Source of the DNA: Spirosomataceae bacterium TFI 002 | GTDB taxonomy: Bacteria; Bacteroidota; Bacteroidia; Cytophagales; Spirosomataceae | Direction of reading: 5' to 3' | Assembly: GCA_900230115.1 (NCBI GenBank) | Contig: LT907983.1 | Location: 1,922,001-1,986,000, forward strand | DNA: 64,000 bases | Part shown: one piece after another, positions 62,735 to 64,000 of the stretch | How the letters are laid out: each line of letters starts with the position of its first letter | How positions within the stretch are numbered: position 1 is the stretch's first letter | Program-made: the position numbers and the translations under genes | The notes under the pieces: generated by a model | Told to the model about the DNA's origin: nothing | Seen by the model: only the letters and a program-made list of their open reading frames with translations | Databases searched by the model: none

Positions 62735-64000
62735 ATGATAAAAACACCTCTAATCGCATTATTTTTTGTTTTACTCATTTCTTGTCAAAAACCTGGCAAT
62801 AAACAGACTACTGAGCATAGCCAAGGTTTGGATGTCGCTAGCCTTAGCTCAAACAAAAGCTTGGTGAATACTTCGGAAAGTAAGCATGTTAAACTCCAGT
62901 CTCTTGGAATTGATGAGGTCAAATTAACAAACGGATTTTGGGCAGAAAGACTTCAAACCTGCACAGAAACAATGATTCCAGAAATGTGGGGTATTTATAG
63001 TGATGCGGAAAGAAGCCACGCTTTGCGGAATTTTGAAATTGCCGCAGGAGTAATGGATGGTAAACATAGAGGGGCCCCTTTTCATGATGGCGATTTCTAC
63101 AAACTAGTAGAAGCTGCAAGCATGGCTTATGCCGTTACGAAGGATGAGAAATTCAATCAAATGATTGATAATGTGATACCACTCATAAAAGCTTCTCAAA
63201 GAGCCGATGGGTATATTCATACTCCAGTTATGATTGACCTCAAAAACAATCCAGAAAAAGCTCAGGAGTTTCGTGAAAGACTTGATTTTGAAACATATAA
63301 CATGGGGCATTTGATGACCGCAGCATGTGCTCATTATAAAGCAACAGGCAAAACAGACTTGTTAGAATTAGCAAAAAAAGCGGCCGATTACCTTTACAAT
63401 TACTGTCAAAAATACCCAGAAAAACTGGCTGGAAACGCAATATGCCCTTCGCACTATATGGGTGTGGTAGAATTGTACAGAACAACCAATGACTTAAGGT
63501 ATCTAGAACTTTCAAAACAACTCATTGATATCCGAGGATTGGTTGAGGATGGCACTGATTATAATCAGGATAGAATCCCATTTAGAGAACAAACTAAAGC
63601 TCAAGGCCATGCAGTACGGGCAACCTACCTCTATGCAGGAGCTACAGATGTGTATTCCGAAACTGGAGATGAAACATTGAAAATTGCTTTGGACAAAATT
63701 TGGGAAGACATGACTACCACAAAATTGTACATTACTGGTGGAGCAGGTGCCCTATATGACGGGGTTTCACCAAATGGAACATCTTATAAACCAAAAGAAA
63801 TACAACAAGTTCATCAAGCTTTTGGTAGAGAATATGAGCTCCCAAATGCTGGAGCACACAATGAAACTTGTGCGAATATTGGAAGTGTACTTTGGAACCA
63901 CCGAATGTTTCAGTCTACTGCAGAAGCAAAGTATGCCGACCTCATGGAAAGCACGTTATTCAACAGTGTTCTCTCTGGCGTAAACCTAAATGGGAAAGGT
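62735..64000 (+). CDS. GH127-type (DUF1680) beta-L-arabinofuranosidase-like lipoprotein (partial)
   Basis: 422 residues are visible; the gene runs off the right edge. The lipobox is 'VLLISC'. The (alpha/alpha)6 barrel has 'HDGDFYKLVEAASMAYAV', 'QRADGYIHTPVMI', 'GHLMTAACAHYKATG' and 'CPSHYMGVVELYRTT'. The GH127 catalytic pair is in 'NETCANIGSVLWNHRMF' (Glu and Cys in ETCA). The family removes terminal beta-L-arabinofuranose; other furanosides are conceivable. It is co-oriented with DUF1593 copy C. Confidence 0.88.
   Translation, partial: MIKTPLIALFFVLLISCQKPGNKQTTEHSQGLDVASLSSNKSLVNTSESKHVKLQSLGIDEVKLTNGFWAERLQTCTETMIPEMWGIYSDAERSHALRNFEIAAGVMDGKHRGAPFHDGDFYKLVEAASMAYAVTKDEKFNQMIDNVIPLIKASQRADGYIHTPVMIDLKNNPEKAQEFRERLDFETYNMGHLMTAACAHYKATGKTDLLELAKKAADYLYNYCQKYPEKLAGNAICPSHYMGVVELYRTTNDLRYLELSKQLIDIRGLVEDGTDYNQDRIPFREQTKAQGHAVRATYLYAGATDVYSETGDETLKIALDKIWEDMTTTKLYITGGAGALYDGVSPNGTSYKPKEIQQVHQAFGREYELPNAGAHNETCANIGSVLWNHRMFQSTAEAKYADLMESTLFNSVLSGVNLNGKG

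Noticed and set aside
1-64000. tRNA, rRNA or riboswitch genes
   Set aside because: I looked for tRNA-like cloverleaf ends, rRNA stretches and recognisable riboswitch leaders and found none that I could defend by eye.

Overview
The window reads as a chromosomal segment of a Bacteroidota bacterium, probably a Cytophagales-type marine or soil polysaccharide degrader. The evidence is a SusC/SusD pair, many lipoproteins with Bacteroidota-style lipoboxes, promoters with the TAnnTTTG -7 box in place of a sigma70 -10 box, weak Shine-Dalgarno signals, and a LysRS with the C-terminal extension I associate with this phylum. The taxon below phylum is a guess.

Left part (1-29.4 kb): a partial alpha-galactosidase-like hydrolase diverges from a GH16 lipoprotein. 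Next comes an AraC-regulated aldehyde dehydrogenase with DUF779, followed by gamma-glutamyltransferase and an MscS channel. A minus-strand operon then carries a PadR repressor and six tandem paralogous membrane proteins with a HAAS-like N-terminal helical domain; the last is broken at a G7 tract. Housekeeping genes follow (CvfB-like, lysS, M16 peptidase, Lrp/AsnC, FabH-like). Between them lie decayed accessory genes: a GIY-YIG nuclease with a nonsense codon, PIN toxin fragments, a DUF433/DUF5615 module with a frameshifted toxin, and a MITE-like palindrome. TauE/SafE and GH20 genes close this part.

Right part (29.4-64 kb): this is the most interesting region, and I read it as one pectin-apiose utilisation system. 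A minus-strand catabolic operon (DeoR regulator, L-fucose-isomerase-like enzyme, split transketolase, ribose-type ABC transporter with DUF2291, FGGY kinase) lies next to a SusC/SusD pair. Upstream is a 14-kb operon holding a GH140 apiosidase-like enzyme, two PL1 pectate lyases, a GH105 unsaturated uronyl hydrolase, two DUF1593 nucleoside-hydrolase-like proteins, an aldo/keto reductase and an embedded two-component system. A divergent unit adds a third DUF1593 protein and a GH127 (partial at the edge). The GH140 enzyme would release D-apiose. The isomerase, kinase and split transketolase have the order of steps of the known non-oxidative D-apiose route (apiose, apulose, apulose-4-phosphate, then transketolase products). 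A TTTCGTTT-type motif recurs at the promoters of all three transcription units and ties them into one putative DeoR regulon. The small enzyme set fits apiogalacturonan better than full rhamnogalacturonan II.

Mobile and repeat content: an IS1182-type element lies between SusD and the catabolic operon. A GxxExxY (PD-(D/E)XK) gene bracketed by inverted CACAGAT-type repeats sits inside the catabolic operon, and the same repeat family occurs at two other junctions of that operon. I saw no tRNA, rRNA or CRISPR array.
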